A stretch of 52,808 bases of DNA from NCBI GenBank assembly GCA_002290555.1, contig NEUK01000064.1, positions 1 to 52,808 on the forward strand, read 5' to 3'. Both the position numbers and the translations under genes were made by a program. The stretch is from Spartobacteria bacterium AMD-G4 (GTDB taxonomy: Bacteria; Verrucomicrobiota; Verrucomicrobiia; Chthoniobacterales; Terrimicrobiaceae). The notes under the pieces were generated by a model, which ran no database searches, was not told where the DNA came from, and was given only the letters and a program-made list of their open reading frames with translations. Positions 34,539 to 42,971 of this stretch are shown piece by piece. Position 1 is the stretch's first letter, and each line of letters begins with the position of its first letter.

Positions 34539-35726
34539 TCAGTATTTCGGCATCGAAGTATCCACGCGGTCGGCCCACGCGAGGATTCCGCCGGTAACAT
34601 TGAGGAGTTTCGAGAAACCGGCCTTTTGCAGGTGCCGCACCGCTGTGGCGCTGCGAGCCCCGACTTTGCAGTGGATGATGATTTCATCCGCCGTGTCGAG
34701 TTCGCTCATGCGGGAGGAGAGTTCGCCGAGAGGAATGAGCTTGGCTCCGGGAATGCGGGAGATATCCCACTCGTAGGGTTCACGCACATCAAGCAGGACG
34801 AACTTCTCGCTGCGGTCAATACGGGCCTTGAGGTCTTCCACTGTGATCTCGGGAACCGGCAATTCCGCTTCCTCCTCGGCGCGTGCCTGGGGAATGCCGC
34901 AGAAGGTCTCGTAGTCGATGAGGTCGGTGATGGTTGGATTTTCGGAGCAGACGGGGCAGCTCGGGTCCTTGCGGATTTTGAACTCGCGGAATTTCATCTT
35001 CAGCGCGTCGAAGTGCACGAGGCGGCCGATGAGTGGTTCGCCAATACCCACGATCAGTTTGATGGCCTCAATCGCCTGCATGACGCCGATAACGCCTGGC
35101 AAAACGCCCAGCACGCCGCCCTCGGCGCAGCTTGGCACCATGCCTGGTGGTGGAGGCTCGGGGTAGAGGCAACGGTAGCAAGGTCCTCCCAAGTGCGGGG
35201 CAAAAACCGTGCACTGCCCGTCGAAGCGGAAAATCGAGCCGTAGATGTTTGGCTTTTTAAGAAAAACACAGATGTCATTGCTCAGGTAACGAGTAGGAAA
35301 ATTATCCGTGCCGTCGATCACGATGTCGTAGGGTTCGACAATCTCGCGAGCGTTCTCGGCTTGAAAGAGGGCGTCGTGGAGATTGACCTGCACATTGGGG
35401 TTGATCTCCTTGATGCGGTCGCGGGCGCTGTTGAGCTTCTTGCGGCCGACATCCTTCGTTCCGTGCAAAATTTGGCGCTGCAGGTTCGAGTAGTCCACGA
35501 TGTCGAAATCGACAAGGCCCATGGTGCCAACGCCTGCCGCAGCCAAGTAAAGAGCAATTGGCGAGCCCAGTCCGCCTGTGCCGATGCAGAGCACCTTTGC
35601 GGCCTTGAGACGTTTTTGCCCCTCCATAGTGACCTCGGGCATGATGAGGTGCCGCGAGTAGCGGGCCACCTCATCGTTGCTGAAGTCGATTTTTTCCACA
35701 CGGGCCGGGTCCAGAATGCTTTTCAT
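34539..35726 (-). CDS. moeB: MoeB/ThiF-type adenylyltransferase fused to rhodanese (MoeZ/MOCS3-like)
   Basis: 395 residues. The N-terminal E1-like adenylation domain has ARYSRHLIMPEVTMEGQKRL, the nucleotide loop GTGGLGSPIALYLAAAG (near residue 49), the catalytic DxxD/RYLSND region and zinc-binding CYRCLYP and CPVC pairs. The C-terminal rhodanese domain (from about residue 295) has the active-site HCKVGARSA. The family adenylates the C-terminus of a ubiquitin-like sulfur carrier (MoaD, ThiS, CysO or tRNA 2-thiolation carriers) and hands on sulfur. The carrier is not in this window, so the pathway is undecided. It is divergent from the AhbA/B-like gene across 82 bp. Confidence 0.93.
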   Translation of the reverse strand: MKSILDPARVEKIDFSNDEVARYSRHLIMPEVTMEGQKRLKAAKVLCIGTGGLGSPIALYLAAAGVGTMGLVDFDIVDYSNLQRQILHGTKDVGRKKLNSARDRIKEINPNVQVNLHDALFQAENAREIVEPYDIVIDGTDNFPTRYLSNDICVFLKKPNIYGSIFRFDGQCTVFAPHLGGPCYRCLYPEPPPPGMVPSCAEGGVLGVLPGVIGVMQAIEAIKLIVGIGEPLIGRLVHFDALKMKFREFKIRKDPSCPVCSENPTITDLIDYETFCGIPQARAEEEAELPVPEITVEDLKARIDRSEKFVLLDVREPYEWDISRIPGAKLIPLGELSSRMSELDTADEIIIHCKVGARSATAVRHLQKAGFSKLLNVTGGILAWADRVDTSMPKY

Positions 35727-35746
35727 GTTTGTTTAAAAATGAGCCC

Positions 35747-35775
35747 GCAATCATAGCGTTCACGCGTGTGATTGC
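35747..35775. promoter_or_regulatory. Inverted repeat in the divergent moeB / AhbAB-like promoter region
   Basis: GCAATCA (35747-35753) and its exact reverse complement TGATTGC (35769-35775) lie 15 bases apart, with a further GCG/CGC pair between them. They occupy the middle of the 82-bp divergent intergenic region. Dyad symmetry at this location suggests an operator for a dimeric regulator; the adjacent protein belongs to an Lrp-like fold family but is probably an enzyme, so the partner is unknown. Confidence 0.35.
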
Positions 35776-35808
35776 AAGAGACTGCCCTGCCAAATAAAAC
35801 ATCCCGCC

Positions 35809-36948
35809 TTGCAGAGATGCCCGCTGTGCGGCAACTATCTTTACCATTACATGATCCCGACCGAGCACCACGATCCCGTCAACGCCCGTATCCTTGCCGT
35901 TTCCGAAGACAAGATTTCCGGTTTTCCCCGCGAACCTTTTCAGGAAATTTCCCGACTGAGCGGTGTCGAGTTGCCCGTTGTTTTGGAGCGTATCCGCGCC
36001 ATGGTCGAAGCGGGAACGATCCGCCGTGTCCGCCAGACGCTTCTCGCCACGAATCTCGCCGAGGGCGCTCTCGTGGCTTGGAAAGTGCCCGCCGAAAAGC
36101 TCGAAGCCGCCTTTGAGTTCATGTTCCGCGAGGATCCCTTCTCTGGGCATGTCGTCATCCGCTCGACGGATGCTAAAATCCCCGGCGAGGCTTACAAACT
36201 CTGGACAACCCTGAAAGTGCCCGCCGGCCAGTCGCTCGATGAGCATTGCCGTCTTCTCATGACTCTCACCGGAGCGGAGGCCTACCGGCTCATGCCTGCC
36301 AAGGGCATCTTTGCCCTTGGTGTTGGCCACGTGCGCCGCAAGAGCATCGAACCCGGCGACAAATCCGAAGGGCTTGCCCGCATGCTCAAAACAGGTGTCG
36401 TGCATCTCACCGACCACGAATGGCGCGTTCTCATGACCCTCAAACGCGAATTCGCACCCGAGGAAATCCGTGAGCCCGCATGGGTCTCCCGCGCCGAAGA
36501 GGCCGGGGTGACCCTTGAGGATTTCCATGCCGTGGCCGAATCCCTCCAAGAACGCAAGCTGCTCGGTCGTTTTTCCACCTTCCTGGAACATGTCAAACCC
36601 TCTCAAACCGGTGTGCGTGTGACCCGTTTCAACGCTCTCTTTCATTGGGCCGTTCCCGTGGGACGCGAAGAAGAGGTCGGCGCACAGATCGGCCGCCACG
36701 AGTGTCTCACGCATTGCTACTGGCGTGAAGGCGGTCCCGAGTTCAACAACGTAAACATCATGGCTGTCTCCCACGGCACGGAGAAGGATCGTGTCATGCA
36801 ATTCAAGGCCGCCATCGACGCCCACCTTGTCGAAGCCGGTATCCCCGTCTCTTACACCAATGTCTTCTGGGGCGGGCGCAGTGAAATCAAACCCTCCGAA
36901 ATCTCACCATTCGCTTACAAGGATTGGCATGAAAAACACCGCGCCTGA
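35809..36948 (+). CDS. Tandem Lrp/AsnC-like protein, probable siroheme decarboxylase (AhbA-AhbB / NirD-NirL) fusion
   Basis: 379 residues from a TTG start. A short Cys-rich N-terminus (CPLCGNY) precedes two AsnC-like modules. The first (about 45-175) has a winged-helix part EISRLSGVELPVVLERIRAM followed by IRRVRQTLLATNL. The second (about 200-375) has HEWRVLMTLKREFAPEEI and LLGRFSTFLEH, then HECLTHCYWREGGPEFNNVN, which resembles the HCYxR active-site region of AhbB/NirL. The family decarboxylates siroheme in the alternative heme or heme d1 pathways. AhbA and AhbB are usually separate or simply fused; the N-terminal CxxC is unusual. A role as DNA-binding regulator cannot be excluded. The start is uncertain because no ATG precedes it; the first in-frame ATG is at residue 15. 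Confidence 0.7.
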   Translation: MQRCPLCGNYLYHYMIPTEHHDPVNARILAVSEDKISGFPREPFQEISRLSGVELPVVLERIRAMVEAGTIRRVRQTLLATNLAEGALVAWKVPAEKLEAAFEFMFREDPFSGHVVIRSTDAKIPGEAYKLWTTLKVPAGQSLDEHCRLLMTLTGAEAYRLMPAKGIFALGVGHVRRKSIEPGDKSEGLARMLKTGVVHLTDHEWRVLMTLKREFAPEEIREPAWVSRAEEAGVTLEDFHAVAESLQERKLLGRFSTFLEHVKPSQTGVRVTRFNALFHWAVPVGREEEVGAQIGRHECLTHCYWREGGPEFNNVNIMAVSHGTEKDRVMQFKAAIDAHLVEAGIPVSYTNVFWGGRSEIKPSEISPFAYKDWHEKHRA

Positions 36949-36984
36949 TTGGGGTGGGGAGGGGAATCCATTTTTAGAAACACT

Positions 36985-38103
36985 ATGAATCCTACAACCA
37001 CAGCCTACGGAACATGGAGCGGGGGGCGGTTCATGCACTTCGGCGAGACGCTCGGCGAGGAGCGCTTTATCCAATGCATCGAAACCGCCTACCAGGCCGG
37101 GATACGAACATTCGTCACCTCCGATGTGTATGGAAACGGCAAGGCCGACGAGTTGCTCGGACGCGCCCTCTCCGGGATCGATCGTTCCACCTACAGCCTG
37201 GTGGGAATGATCGGACACGATTTTTATGAAGGCCAGCGCCTCGGTTCCCAAGGCTACCCCCGCTTCACCGACCCCAAGTTGCGCGGGCCTGAAGGCTTCG
37301 CCGACTTTGTTCGCATGGCGGTTGCGAAGGAACTCGAGCGCTGTGGAACAGACCACTTGGACCTCTTGATGCTGCACAACCCCGACGAACTCGGATACAC
37401 CTCCGAGGCCGTATGGAGCGCACTCAAAGCGGCGAAGAACGAGGGATTGACGCGCTTGCTCGGCATCGCGCCGGGCCCCGCAAATGGCTTCTCGCTCGAC
37501 TTGCTTGGAGCCTTCGAGCGCTTCGGTGATCTCATCGACTGGGCCATGCTCATTCTCAATCCTCTCGAACCTTGGCCGGTCGGATTGACCCTGCCCGCGT
37601 GCGAGAAGCACGGGGTCAAGGTTATGACGCGTGTGGTGGATTACGGCGGCGTCTTCCATGGCGATCTCGGCCTCCCGGGCCATGAATTCAAGCCCGGCGA
37701 TCATCGCACCTACCGACCCGAAGGCTGGGTTCAGCACGGCATGGAAAAGGCGGAGCGCATGCGGCCCCTTGCCGAAAAATACCATCTCACCCTGCTCCAG
37801 TTCGCCGCGATCTGGAATCTCAGCCATCCCGCAGTGGAAAGTGCAGTTCCGACTTTCATTCAAGAGTCCGGCGAAACCGCCAGGCCGATCGAGGAGAAAA
37901 TCCGTGAGTTCGCCGTCCTTCCCAATGTGCGTTTCACCCCCGAGGAGGTGGAGGAGGTTCGCCGCATCGGCGACAATACCGGTTGCATGAAACTCAAGGG
38001 TGCCAGCAAGCGGCATGCGGTCAGCGAGCGAGTCGACGAATGGCCGATGCGCGACGACCTGCTGGAAACCGCCTCGCGCTACGAACTCGGCTTGGACTGG
38101 TAA
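36985..38103 (+). CDS. Aldo/keto reductase family protein
   Basis: 372 residues from the ATG at 36985 (MNPTTTAYGTWSGG). The TIM-barrel family blocks are present: FVTSDVYGNGKADELLGRAL (tetrad Asp and Tyr), LDLLMLHNPDELGY (tetrad His) and a C-terminal LLQFAAIWNLSHPAVESAVP segment. At the position of the tetrad Lys the sequence reads SLVGMIGHDFY, so the Lys appears replaced by Met. NAD(P)H-dependent carbonyl reduction is the family activity, but this copy may be inactive or altered. It follows the AhbAB-like gene by 36 bp, so the two may be co-transcribed. The last ~60 residues (CMKLKGASKRH...) are an extension. Confidence 0.85.
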   Translation: MNPTTTAYGTWSGGRFMHFGETLGEERFIQCIETAYQAGIRTFVTSDVYGNGKADELLGRALSGIDRSTYSLVGMIGHDFYEGQRLGSQGYPRFTDPKLRGPEGFADFVRMAVAKELERCGTDHLDLLMLHNPDELGYTSEAVWSALKAAKNEGLTRLLGIAPGPANGFSLDLLGAFERFGDLIDWAMLILNPLEPWPVGLTLPACEKHGVKVMTRVVDYGGVFHGDLGLPGHEFKPGDHRTYRPEGWVQHGMEKAERMRPLAEKYHLTLLQFAAIWNLSHPAVESAVPTFIQESGETARPIEEKIREFAVLPNVRFTPEEVEEVRRIGDNTGCMKLKGASKRHAVSERVDEWPMRDDLLETASRYELGLDW

Positions 38104-38209
38104 AGGCCCAGGGCGCCTCTATGAAACTCTGGAATGCGCGCGAGTCGCAATCCTATCCATTGCCCTGTGAGTTCGCGTCGAGCGGCGGAGCGATTGCTTG
38201 CCTTTCAAG

Positions 38210-39631
38210 CTATCGGTTTTTTGAGTCCGCTGGAAAACCGAAATAGTCTCTCGCGTTGCGGTGGCAGATGGCTCTTACGAGCGGATCAAGCAGGTTTCTA
38301 TCACTCGGAAGGAGACCCTGTTCCGCTTCGTTGCCGAGAATGTTGCAAAGGATACGCCGGAAATATTCATGGCGGGGGTAGCTCATGAAACTTCGGGAAT
38401 CCGTGAGCATGCCGACGAAGCGGCTCAGCAGACCGCAACTGGAGAGGGCATCGAGTTGCATCTCGATGCCGTGCTTCTGGTCAAGAAACCACCATCCGCT
38501 TCCAAATTGGATTTTGCCGGCTATGGATCCATCCTGGAAATTGCCAATCATGGTGGCGAAGGCGTAGTTGTCGGCGGGGTTGAGGTTGTAGAGGATCGTG
38601 CGCGGGAGATCGCCATCGCGCTCGAGAATGTCGAGATAGCGGGCTAACGACTGGACTTGCGGGAAGTCTCCTATGCTGTCGAAGCCGGTATCGGGGCCAA
38701 GATTTTTCAGCGCCCGTGTGTTGTTTCCCCTCAACGCGCCCAGATGGAGTTGCTTTGTCCAACCCTTGGCGCAGTCGAGGCGGCCGAAAAAAATCATCAG
38801 ATTGCCAGCAAAGCGTTTCTGTTCCTCGGGCGTCGGCGTCTGGCCGTGGCGGGCTTTCTCGAAAATGTTGGAGGCTTCGGAGTCGGTCGCAAATTCACCC
38901 GGGCAGGATTCCAGGCCGTGGTCTGAGAGGCGGCATCCCATGGCGTGAAAAAAATCATGTCGCTGGCGCAGAGCAGCTACGAAACCGTGGAAGGTCGATG
39001 TATCCAATGCCGAGACGCCTGATAATCGATCGCACCAAGCATTGAATGCCGAGGGGTCCGACAGGCGCATGGCCATGTCGGGACGGAAGGTGGGCAGCAC
39101 ATGGGTTGCTATTTCCGCGTTGTGAGCAACTGCTTCGTGGCTTGCCAAGTCGTCTGCCGGATCATCCGTGGTGCAGAGGACCTCGACCTGGAATTTTTTA
39201 AGAATGCCCGATACCGAGTGCTCGGGCTGGGCCAGTTGCCGGTTGGCTTCATCCCAGATTTCCGAGGCCGTTTCCTTTGAGATTGGGCAATCGATGCCAA
39301 AGTGGCGTGTGAGTTCCAGATGGCTCCAGTGGTAGAGGGGATTTCGCAGGGTGTGGGGAACGGTGGCGCACCAGGCGTCGAACTTTTCCCTCGGATCCGC
39401 ATCTCCCGTGCAGAGGCGCTCGGGGATTCCATTGGTCCGCATGGCGCGCCATTTATAGTGGTCGCCTTGAAGCCAGATTTCAAAAACGTTTGCGAACCGC
39501 CGGTCGGTTGCGATGTCCAGCGGCGGAAGGTGGCAGTGGTAATCGATGATCGGCAAGTTCGCCGCCACCTCGTGGTAGAGGCGCCTCGCCGTGCCGCTCT
39601 GGAGCAGAAAGTCGTCGTGAAGGAATTTCAT
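38210..39631 (-). CDS. uxaC: Glucuronate isomerase
   Basis: 473 residues, the standard UxaC length. It interconverts D-glucuronate/D-fructuronate and D-galacturonate/D-tagaturonate. Conserved blocks: MKFLHDDFLLQSGTARRLYH, the metal-ligand pair DYHCHLPP (near residue 30), VEVLCTTDDPADDLASHE, the FHAMGCRLSDHGLES histidines and the C-terminal RFVGMLTDSRSFMSYPRHEYF. All are intact. It is the last gene of the minus-strand sugar-acid operon and is convergent with the aldo/keto reductase across 106 bp. Confidence 0.97.
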   Translation of the reverse strand: MKFLHDDFLLQSGTARRLYHEVAANLPIIDYHCHLPPLDIATDRRFANVFEIWLQGDHYKWRAMRTNGIPERLCTGDADPREKFDAWCATVPHTLRNPLYHWSHLELTRHFGIDCPISKETASEIWDEANRQLAQPEHSVSGILKKFQVEVLCTTDDPADDLASHEAVAHNAEIATHVLPTFRPDMAMRLSDPSAFNAWCDRLSGVSALDTSTFHGFVAALRQRHDFFHAMGCRLSDHGLESCPGEFATDSEASNIFEKARHGQTPTPEEQKRFAGNLMIFFGRLDCAKGWTKQLHLGALRGNNTRALKNLGPDTGFDSIGDFPQVQSLARYLDILERDGDLPRTILYNLNPADNYAFATMIGNFQDGSIAGKIQFGSGWWFLDQKHGIEMQLDALSSCGLLSRFVGMLTDSRSFMSYPRHEYFRRILCNILGNEAEQGLLPSDRNLLDPLVRAICHRNARDYFGFPADSKNR

Positions 39632-39694
39632 GAGCTCAGGCGCATGCCTCGATCTTTAGCACTTCGTTTTAAAAGGCGTCTTCATGCGAGCAAT

Positions 39695-40792
39695 CTATCG
39701 GACGACCCTTGCGCCGCCGCCCTTCATCAGTTTCTCCACTTCCTTCTGGGTGGCCATGGAGGTGTCACCCGGTGTGGTTGATGCAAGCGCGCCGTGCGCC
39801 GCTCCATAGTCCACCGCAGCTTGCGCGTCGTTTTGCGAGAGGAAGCCAAAAGCGAGTCCGCTCGCAAAGCTGTCGCCCCCGCCAACACGGTCGAGGATAT
39901 CAAGTTCGGGATATTTCCGGCTTTCGTGGAAGGCTCCGGCATGCCAGCAGATCGCGCTCCAGTCGTTCCTTGAAGCCGTGATGACACGGCGCAGTGTGGT
40001 GGCGGCCACCTTGAAATTCGGAAACTCTTTGACCGCCGTTTCAATCATCCGTTTGAAGGCATCCGTCTCGATGGCGCTGATATTGTGATCAAGGCCTTCG
40101 ACCTCAAAACCGAGGGAGGCCGTGAAGTCCTCTTCGTTGCCGATCATGACATCCACATACTTTGCGATCTCGCGGTTGACCTCGCGCGCTTTGGCCAAGC
40201 CGCCGATGGATTTCCAGAGCGAGGGCCTGTAGTTCAGGTCGTAGCTCACGATGGTGCCGTGGCGTTTCGCGGCCGTCACCGCTTCGATGGTGATTTGCGC
40301 GGCTGACTCGGACAACGCGGCAAAGATGCCGCCTGTGTGAAACCACCTGGCTCCGAGTTGGCCGAAAATGTGATCCCAGTCGTAGTCGCCGGGTTTCAAT
40401 TGTGAGGCGGCACTGTTCCCGCGATCTGGATTTCCGACTGCGCCGCGTATTCCAAAGCCCCGCTCGGTAAAATTCAGGCCATTTCGCACGGAGCGGCCGA
40501 TGCCGTCATCTTCGCGCCATTTGATAAATTCGCTATCCACGCCGCCTTGCATGATAAAATCCTCGATCAGGTGGCCAACCTCGTTGTCCACCAGGGCGGT
40601 GCAGACAGCTGTGCGGAGACCGAAGCATTTGCGAAGTCCTCGCGATGTGTTGTATTCGCCGCCGCCCTCCCAAGCTGTGAATTGGCGGGCGGTTCGTATG
40701 CGGCCCTCGCCGGGATCGAGGCGCAGCATCACCTCACCGAGGGAGATTTGGTCGTAAAGGCAAGTGGAGGGGTCGCGGAGTGGGAGTGACAT
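39695..40792 (-). CDS. kdgK: PfkB-family sugar kinase, probable 2-dehydro-3-deoxygluconokinase
   Basis: 365 residues. Ribokinase fold: LGEVMLRLDPGEGRIRTA near the N-terminus, the substrate-lid region WEGGGEYNTSRGL, and the C-terminal catalytic signature DRVGGGDSFASGLAFGFL with the general-base Asp. The N-terminal block resembles KdgK, which phosphorylates KDG for the Entner-Doudoroff aldolase. Its location next to uxaC strengthens the assignment. It lies 63 bp before uxaC and 12 bp after the Ldh_2 gene. Fructokinase or another sugar is an alternative. Confidence 0.82.
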   Translation of the reverse strand: MSLPLRDPSTCLYDQISLGEVMLRLDPGEGRIRTARQFTAWEGGGEYNTSRGLRKCFGLRTAVCTALVDNEVGHLIEDFIMQGGVDSEFIKWREDDGIGRSVRNGLNFTERGFGIRGAVGNPDRGNSAASQLKPGDYDWDHIFGQLGARWFHTGGIFAALSESAAQITIEAVTAAKRHGTIVSYDLNYRPSLWKSIGGLAKAREVNREIAKYVDVMIGNEEDFTASLGFEVEGLDHNISAIETDAFKRMIETAVKEFPNFKVAATTLRRVITASRNDWSAICWHAGAFHESRKYPELDILDRVGGGDSFASGLAFGFLSQNDAQAAVDYGAAHGALASTTPGDTSMATQKEVEKLMKGGGARVVR

Positions 40793-40804
40793 AGTGTTTT
40801 GGTA

Positions 40805-41908
40805 TTACAAAGTTACGGATCTGAAGTTATTAATGACCCAAGCAGGTTCGCCAAGTTCTTGTTGGATGTGTGCGAAGCCCTCGATCTCCGCTCTGGTGAA
40901 TAGCAATCCCCCATGGACATCAGTGAGCTTGGCCGCCTCGGCCTCCAGTTGACCCGGCAGGATGCAGGCCTCATTGCCATGGCCGAGAATATCCTTCAGG
41001 CAGGCCTTGAGGTTTTCCGACTGGGAGCGGGCGGATGCGTAATCGTGTCCGCGCATGGCATCGGGATGGATGCATTGGAAGAAAAAGGTCGAGCCCCTTT
41101 TCTCGTTTGCAGGTCCACGGTTCGTTCCGCGAATGGAAGGCAGGGATCCACCGATCAATGCGGCGTAGATTTCGTCAATGAGGCCGAGTCCATAGCCTTT
41201 GTGGGCTCCGAATGGCAGGAGGGCGGTTGCTTTGTTGGGATCGGTCGTCGGCTTGCCTTCCGCATCTACCGCCCAACCGGGAGCGAGTTCCCGGCCCTCG
41301 CGGGCGAACTGCTGCACTCGGCCCATGGCTACGGACGAGGTTGCCCAGTCGATGACAATCGGAAATCCCACGGCCTCTTGAGTCGGGAATGCCCAGGAGT
41401 GCGGATTGGTGCCCATCGTGGGAGTCTTCCCCCCGAAGGGAACAACTTCGGAAGTTGCCGAAGTGCAATTTGTGTAGGCGATGTAGCCCTTCAGTGCGGA
41501 GTCGATCACATAACCGCCTCCCCAGAGGTAGTGGGTGGCATTATCCACACTCACCATGCCGATGCCGAACTGGTCGGCGAGCTCCATGCAACGCTGCATG
41601 GCCTTGTAGGCGACGGCCTGACCGAGTTTTTTATGTCCATCCCAGATCTCCGCTGCGGCAAAACGGGAAGGCAGGACCTCGATCCCAGCTCCTGGCACCC
41701 ATTGCCCAACCTTGCTGCCGAAGAGGTCATCAAGGTGGATTGCTTTCAAGGCATTGTGCGTGCGAATGCCATGGCGCGAGGCGCTGTGGCAGAATCGCGC
41801 GGCGTCGGCGGCTTCCTCTTCGGAGTATCCACGCTGGAGATAAGCTCGGCGGACGAGGTCGTCGTGGAGATTCGCATCCACCACGAAGTATTCATTGCTG
41901 GTGTTCAT
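40805..41908 (-). CDS. Malate/L-lactate dehydrogenase family (Ldh_2) oxidoreductase
   Basis: 367 residues. The Ldh_2/YlbC fold uses NAD(P)H and reduces or oxidises 2-keto/2-hydroxy acids; relatives include 2,3-diketo-L-gulonate reductase and ureidoglycolate dehydrogenase. Seen: a catalytic His in SRHGIRTHNAL (near residue 50), GMVSVDNATHYLWGGGYV, TMGTNPHSWAFP and LPFGAHKGYGLGLIDEIYAAL. Operon context (uxaC, kdgK, 2-hydroxyacid dehydrogenase) suggests a sugar-acid substrate. Start overlaps the preceding stop as ATGA. The specific reaction is unknown. Confidence 0.85.
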   Translation of the reverse strand: MNTSNEYFVVDANLHDDLVRRAYLQRGYSEEEAADAARFCHSASRHGIRTHNALKAIHLDDLFGSKVGQWVPGAGIEVLPSRFAAAEIWDGHKKLGQAVAYKAMQRCMELADQFGIGMVSVDNATHYLWGGGYVIDSALKGYIAYTNCTSATSEVVPFGGKTPTMGTNPHSWAFPTQEAVGFPIVIDWATSSVAMGRVQQFAREGRELAPGWAVDAEGKPTTDPNKATALLPFGAHKGYGLGLIDEIYAALIGGSLPSIRGTNRGPANEKRGSTFFFQCIHPDAMRGHDYASARSQSENLKACLKDILGHGNEACILPGQLEAEAAKLTDVHGGLLFTRAEIEGFAHIQQELGEPAWVINNFRSVTL

Positions 41909-42870
41909 GATTTTGAAATTTTGTTGGCTTGGGCGAGTGCCGGGCGGCCTTTCAGGACATTGATCATGTTCTGCACAGCCATTGTGGCCTGGCGAACGAC
42001 ATTCTCATGGGTGCGGGAGCCGATGTGTGGCGTGATGACCGTTCGAGGCGCGGTGAGGAGCGGATGGTCTGACGGCGGGGGTTCCTCGTCCATGACATCC
42101 GCCGCATAGCCTCCGAGCGAACCCGAGCGCAGTGCCTCCAGCAGCGCGTTGGTTTCCACGAGTTCGCCACGGGCGCAATTGACCAGAAGGAGTCCGGGCT
42201 TGGTCAACCCAAGTCGGCGCGCATCGAGCATGTGACGGGTTTGGGCGGTGAGCTTTGTGTGGAGCGAGATGACATCCGAGCGTGAGCAAAGTTCATCCAG
42301 CAAGGCCACGCGCTCGACCCCGTGTTTGGCCGCAAATTCCGCATCCCAGTGGTTGCCAAAGCCAAGGACCTGCATACCAAACGCCTTGGCCCGCGTAGCG
42401 ACCTCGCAACCGATGCGACCGAGTCCGACGATGCCCATCGTTTTTCCATAGAGTTCATGGCCCGTGATGCGCCTCCAGTTGCCGGAGCGAACGAAATTCG
42501 CCTCCTCGATAAGATTACGACAGAGAGCGAGAAGCAGCGCGAAGGAATGCTCGGCCACGGTGGTGTGGTTCACGCCGGGGCAAAAGGTCACAGGTATTTT
42601 TAAGGCGGTCGCGGCATCCACATCCACCCTGTCGAGGCCAATGCCGTATTTTGCGACAACCTTGAGGCGCGGCAGGGATTTTTCCAGGACCTTGCGGGTG
42701 ATTGCATCGTCTCCGCAGAGTAAGGCATCGAAGTCGCCCGCGAGTTCCAGCATGCGGGATTCGGGCAACGGGCCGCGCTCGCGGATGATTTCAAACCCCG
42801 TCTGTGCCAGAAGTTCGTGATGGGGGCCAGGGGTGTCTTGAAAGGATGTGGTGGTCAGAAGAATTCTCAT
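41905..42870 (-). CDS. D-isomer-specific 2-hydroxyacid dehydrogenase
   Basis: 321 residues. NAD-binding Rossmann motif GLGRIG, catalytic Arg in NCARGELV, Glu in DVMDEEPPP and His in TPHIGSRTHENV are all intact, with the substrate-loop KYGIGLDRVDVDAA. The closest family is the SerA/phosphoglycerate or hydroxyacid dehydrogenase group. As the first gene of the sugar-acid operon it probably oxidises or reduces a hydroxy or keto sugar-acid intermediate. It is not assigned as serA because no ACT domain is present and the context is catabolic. Confidence 0.9.
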   Translation of the reverse strand: MRILLTTTSFQDTPGPHHELLAQTGFEIIRERGPLPESRMLELAGDFDALLCGDDAITRKVLEKSLPRLKVVAKYGIGLDRVDVDAATALKIPVTFCPGVNHTTVAEHSFALLLALCRNLIEEANFVRSGNWRRITGHELYGKTMGIVGLGRIGCEVATRAKAFGMQVLGFGNHWDAEFAAKHGVERVALLDELCSRSDVISLHTKLTAQTRHMLDARRLGLTKPGLLLVNCARGELVETNALLEALRSGSLGGYAADVMDEEPPPSDHPLLTAPRTVITPHIGSRTHENVVRQATMAVQNMINVLKGRPALAQANKISKS

Positions 42871-42930
42871 GGATCGAAAGGCTGGAAAGAATTTGCATCA
42901 TTTCCCTGGGCGTGCGGCCAGCCAATCAAA

Positions 42931-42971
42931 TTGGCATAGCAAAAACCTATATATGTTATAAAATGCTATGC
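42931..42971. promoter_or_regulatory. Candidate promoter and operator of the sugar-acid divergon
   Basis: GCATAGCA (42934-42941) and its exact reverse complement TGCTATGC (42964-42971) flank an AT-rich core (CCTATATATGTTATAAAA). A TTGGCA -35-like box begins at 42931, with -10-like TGTTAT at 42954 or TATAAA at 42957. The right arm overlaps the first possible ATG of the AraC gene (42968), so the true start may be the later ATG. The dyad lies in the 97-bp divergent gap, suiting a regulator that controls itself and the sugar-acid genes. Confidence 0.5.

Noticed and set aside
35671-36825. 384-residue open frame on the minus strand
   Set aside because: It mirrors the AhbA/B-like gene on plus, has no recognisable domain, and is typical of long shadow frames in GC-rich DNA.
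36904-38016. 370-residue open frame on the minus strand
   Set aside because: Antisense to the aldo/keto reductase, whose family blocks are clear; no domain in this frame.
38216-38242. CGGTTTT/AAAACCG inverted repeat as a uxaC terminator
   Set aside because: It lies inside the last codons of uxaC, upstream of the stop in transcription order, so it is unlikely to terminate that transcript.
38121-38246. Possible small gene of about 41 codons after the aldo/keto reductase
   Set aside because: It has an ATG but overlaps the uxaC 3' end on the other strand, shows no domain and has no supporting ribosome site.
40913-42109. 398-residue open frame on the plus strand
   Set aside because: Complement of the Ldh_2 and hydroxyacid dehydrogenase genes; no domain.
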